A DNA stretch of 64,000 nucleotides from Paraescarpia echinospica (taxonomy: Eukaryota > Annelida > Polychaeta > Sabellida > Siboglinidae), in assembly GCA_020002185.1 (NCBI GenBank), contig CM034539.1, positions 26,074,032-26,138,031 of the forward strand. Reading direction: 5' to 3'. Position 1 is the stretch's first letter; each line of letters opens with the position of its first letter. The position numbers and the translations under genes are program-made. Below are positions 60,856 to 64,000 of the stretch, one piece after another. The notes under the pieces were generated by a model. It ran no database searches. It saw only the letters and a list, made by a program, of their open reading frames with translations, and was not told the origin of the DNA.

Positions 60856-61148
60856 GGGGCTGGTTTCGTGAAGTGGTTACGAGCATTCTTAACGCTAAGA
60901 TGATTGTCTTTTTCAATAAGTGAACATCGGAGTTCACGCAAACACATAACACTAAGTAACTGTGTAACTTTAAGTATGCTTCATGTATGCCCCAGGGGCC
61001 AGTTTCATGAAGCGTACTCAAAGTTATGCAATTAATCAGCGTCACATGTTTGTGTAAACTCCTATGCTCGCCTATATTAAAAAAATCACGTCTACGACAA
61101 TCATCTTAGCGTTAAGAACGTTCTTAGCCGCTTCATGAAACTGGCCCC
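60856..61148. repeat. Fold-back MITE with ~52-bp inverted ends and a third inner arm
   Basis: 60856-60907 and the reverse complement of 61096-61148 align along about 52 bp (GGGGC(C/T)(A/G)GTTTC..GAAG..CTTAACGCTAAGATGATTGTC). A third partial copy of the outer arm, GGGGCCAGTTTCATGAAGCG, starts at 60995, suggesting nesting of two elements. Confidence 0.85.
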
Positions 61149-61845
61149 AGATGTTTAGCCTTCGACCTACTGAATTTGTCAGTGACATGGTTTATATATA
61201 GGATGTTGCAACATGAGAACACGATATTCAATAGGTAAATCAGCACAACTTGCAAAAGAAATGAATAAATACGAAATTGGTGTCACAGGCATTAGCCTAA
61301 TCAGATGGGCAGGACATGGGAAAGTCAAGTTGAACACTGGAACACTGGAGACATTGTAATTTTCTCTGGGAGAGAAGACAATCTACACAGACACGGAGTG
61401 GCAATAATGATGAGAAAGAAAGCAGAGCAAGCATAACTAGAGTGGAAACCTATCAGTGATAGAATTATACATGCTAGATTCTTTTAAAGATATGTGAAAC
61501 TATCAATCATACAAACATATGGACCAACAAATGAAATAAGTGATGAAGAGAAAGACCAGTTCTGCAAACAGTTGCAGTCAGTTGTAGGCAGTGTACATAA
61601 ACCTGACATGCTCGTAGTAATAGGGGTCCTAAATGCCAAAGTTGAAGAACACAATGAGGGCTACGAAGACATAATGGGAAGCCATGGAATTGGTGAAAGA
61701 AATGAAAATGGCAAAAGACTAATTGATTTCTGTGGATTAAACAACCTTGTGGTAACAGATACCATATTTCCACACCGACTCATCCATAAGCAGACATTGA
61801 CATCTCCAGGAGAGCTAACCCAAAACCACATTGACCATTTGCAAG

Positions 61846-62673
61846 TGACCACCAGTGATGAGGGGAGCAGACATTGCAAGTGACCACCAGTTAGTGATGA
61901 GTGGAGCAGACATTGCGAGTGACCACCAGTTAGTGATGAGGGGAGCAGACATTGCAAGTGACCACCAGTTAGTGATGAGTGGAGCAGACATTGCGAGTGA
62001 CCACCAGTTAGTGATGAGTGGAGCAGACATTGCGAGTGACCACCAGTTAGTGATGAGTGGAGCAGACATTGCAAGTGACCACCAGTTAGTGATGAGTGGA
62101 GCAGACATTGCGAGTGACCACCAGTTAGTGATGAGGGGAGCAGACATTGCGAGTGACCACCAGTTAGTGATGAGTGGAGCAGACATTGCGAGTGACCACC
62201 AGTTAGTGATGAGTGGAGCAGACATTGCGGGTGACCACCAGTTAGTGATGAGTGGAGCAGACATTGGGAGTGACCACCAGTTAGTGATGAGGGGAGCAGA
62301 CATTGTGAGTAACCACCAGTTAGTGATGAGGGGAGCAGACATTGCGAGTGACCACTAGTTGGTGATGAGGGGAGCAGACATTGCGAGTGACCACCAGTTA
62401 GTGATGAGGGGAGCAGACATTGCAGTGACCACCAGTTAGTGATGAGTGGAGCAGACATTGCGAGTGACCACCAGTTAGTGATGAGTGGAGCAGAAATTGC
62501 GAGTGACCACCAGTTAGTGATGAGTGGAGCAGACATTGCGAGTGACCACCAGTTAGTGATGAGTGGTGCAGACATTGCGAGTGACCACCAGTTAGTGATG
62601 AGTGGAGCAGACATTGCGAGTGACCACCAGTTAGTGATGAGTAGAGCAGACATTACGAGTGACCACCAGTTAG
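61846..62673. repeat. 39-bp minisatellite, about 21 units, encoding GADIASDHQLVMS
   Basis: Units of 39 bp (13 codons) repeat in frame inside the LINE endonuclease. Each encodes GADIASDHQLVM(S/R) with minor variants (GDH, SNH, AEI, ITS). Thirteen units are open to a TAG at about 62356. Two more follow, one with a 1-bp deletion near 62421. Six then read straight into the normal downstream LINE text LVRLKIRLKLK. The unit has no stops in several frames, so long antisense frames up to 440 codons are by-products. Confidence 0.97.
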
Positions 62674-63174
62674 TGCGCTTGAAGATCAGGTTGAAGCTAA
62701 AGTGGAAGCAAACAACCAGTGAGAACAGAAAGAAATTCGACAATAAAACTGCAACAACCAACAATAAAACTGCAATTCTTGTTGAAGCTACAGAACAGAT
62801 ATGATGTACTACAGGACTATGACGAAACAGATAACGACATTGTTGAGAGAAAATGGCAAGAATTCGAGGTGGCCTACAAAGAAACAGCTGAAGAAGTACT
62901 GGGTTACAAAAAGAGAGGACAAAACCACGGATAAGCAAAGGGTCAGGGTAGCAGACAGGGAGCTGGTAGAAGACAGGAAACAACTAAAGAACAACATAGA
63001 ACAAGCAGTCAGAAAGGATAAAGCAGAGCTTCAAGGATAAGTATAACAAAAAGGCAAAGATGTAAAGAAAAGCATGAGACAAGATAAAAGAAAGTGGGTA
63101 GACAACCTGGCAGCAGAAGCAGAGAATGCAGTCAGGAATGGAAGGATGAAAGAAGTCTACAACATCACAAAGAC

Positions 63175-63242
63175 GCTTAGTAACGACAAACACAAGACAG
63201 CGAAGGCAGCTTAGTAACGACAAACACAAGACAGCGAAGGCA
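63175..63242. repeat. 34-bp perfect tandem duplication inside LINE
   Basis: GCTTAGTAACGACAAACACA and the following 14 bases occur twice back to back. The length is not a multiple of three, so it shifts the LINE frame. Confidence 0.95.
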
Positions 63243-64000
63243 GTAAAAGATAAATCTGGAAACCTAATAACTGAAGGACCAGCCAGACAGGCAAGATGTA
63301 AGGAGCATTTTGAAGAAGTCCTTAATAGACCTATGCCCGATAGCCCCGTTATAGATATTGAATTAGATCCAATCATAGATGAAATCAGCCCAGACTCCAT
63401 AATAAAAACAGAGATTTGAGCAGCACTGAGAAAGCTAAAGAATGGGAAAGACGGAGGTAAAGATGACATTACAGCAGAATTGTTGAAAGCAGACATGACA
63501 ACAACAGAGAATTGGCTTCTAAGCTTATTCAAAACTATTTGGGAACAAGAAAAAGTACCAAAGATGTGGAAACAGGGACTGACTGTTAAAATACCAAAGA
63601 AAGGTAACCTTACAGAGTGGAAATTGGAGAGGAATTACTCTAACGTCTGTCCCCAGTAAAGTGTTCAGAAGAGTGATAATAGACAGAATAAGAGATGGAA
63701 TTGACAACAAGTTGAGAGATGAACAAGCAGGCTTCAGAAGAGGAAGAAGCACAGTTGAGCAGATATTCATCCTTCGAAACATAATAGAACAGGTAGTGGA
63801 ATGGCAAGCAAAGCTATATGTAACTTTTGTAGAATTCGAAAAGGCATTTGACTCCGTGCACCAAGAGAGCCTTTGGGAAATCATGGCGAGCTACAGAATC
63901 CCACACAAGATAATCAGAATAGTCCAGATTTTGTACGAGGGCAGTGAATGTGCAGTGTCAGATGAAGGTGAACAATCTGAGTGGTTCAAGGTAAAAACTG

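Larger units (their letters stand above)
61205..64000 (+). mobile_element. CFDP2-type LINE with expanded endonuclease motif, cut by window end
   Basis: 5'-truncated endonuclease begins near 61205 (GKSAQLAKEMNKYEIGVTGI) and continues with KLSIIQTYGPTNEISDEEKD near 61500, VIGVLNAKVEE near 61620 and NENGKRLIDFCGLNNLVVTDT near 61700. The SDH motif block is expanded into a minisatellite (61846-62673). After it come a linker, TAELLKADM near 63470, and DEQAGFRRGRSTVEQIFILR near 63718. VEFEKAFDSVHQESLWEI lies near 63830, and the text runs off the window before the catalytic DD box. Multiple stops and a 34-bp duplication inactivate it. Confidence 0.92.

Noticed and set aside
61661..62983. A 440-codon minus-strand open frame with SLTGGHSQCLLP-type repeats
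   Set aside because: It is the antisense of the 39-bp minisatellite, whose unit lacks stops in several frames. The plus strand carries recognisable LINE protein on both sides.

Overview
The window is animal nuclear DNA. It has split genes with GT-AG introns, long AT-rich non-coding stretches, many decayed LINEs, a hAT element, MITEs, satellites, and a run of exactly 1000 N. The gene content (MZT2, CUEDC1, MRPL50 and a synergin-gamma-like gene) and the transposon mix (RTE/CFDP2-type, CR1/L2-type and Jockey-like LINEs, a Penelope-like remnant) suggest a non-vertebrate bilaterian, probably a marine lophotrochozoan. That placement is inference. All homology calls are from memory, without a database search.

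Layout. 1-7562 and 16899-25661 are two nearly identical copies (A and B) of one block. Each holds a degenerate ~55-bp repeat, a long 68-bp satellite array, and the last four coding exons of a CUEDC1 homologue on the minus strand. Copy B carries the 1000-N gap inside its satellite. Copy B also continues rightwards into the first four CUEDC1 coding exons (26.7-33.1 kb), so the complete gene model runs 32998 to 22471. Copy A stops in intron 4 and is an orphaned 3' half-gene. Between the copies lies a plus-strand two-exon MZT2 (MOZART2) gene (13292-14165) and a LINE remnant.

36.4-51.6 kb is a transposon graveyard: a Ty3/Gypsy-like protease fragment running in frame into a CR1/L2-like LINE, a near full-length CFDP2-type LINE (40.55-44.06 kb), and several other LINE pieces on both strands.

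53.4-55.3 kb holds a three-exon MRPL50 (mL50) gene on the plus strand, with a Penelope-like remnant in intron 2. Converging on it from the right are four minus-strand exons (60651-57442) encoding the C-terminus of a synergin-gamma-like protein. The last intron of that gene carries a 1159-bp hAT element with terminal inverted repeats and an 8-bp target duplication. From 61.2 kb to the window end a CFDP2-type LINE carries about 21 tandem 39-bp copies of its own endonuclease SDH motif.

The four cellular genes do not form an operon or an obvious pathway: MZT2 acts in microtubule nucleation, CUEDC1 binds ubiquitin, mL50 is mitoribosomal, and synergin gamma acts in AP-1/clathrin traffic. No prokaryotic-type system is present. 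The most unusual structures are two minisatellites seeded from coding sequence: the LINE endonuclease motif at 61.8-62.7 kb, and the stop-codon end of the synergin-like gene at 57.2-57.5 kb.
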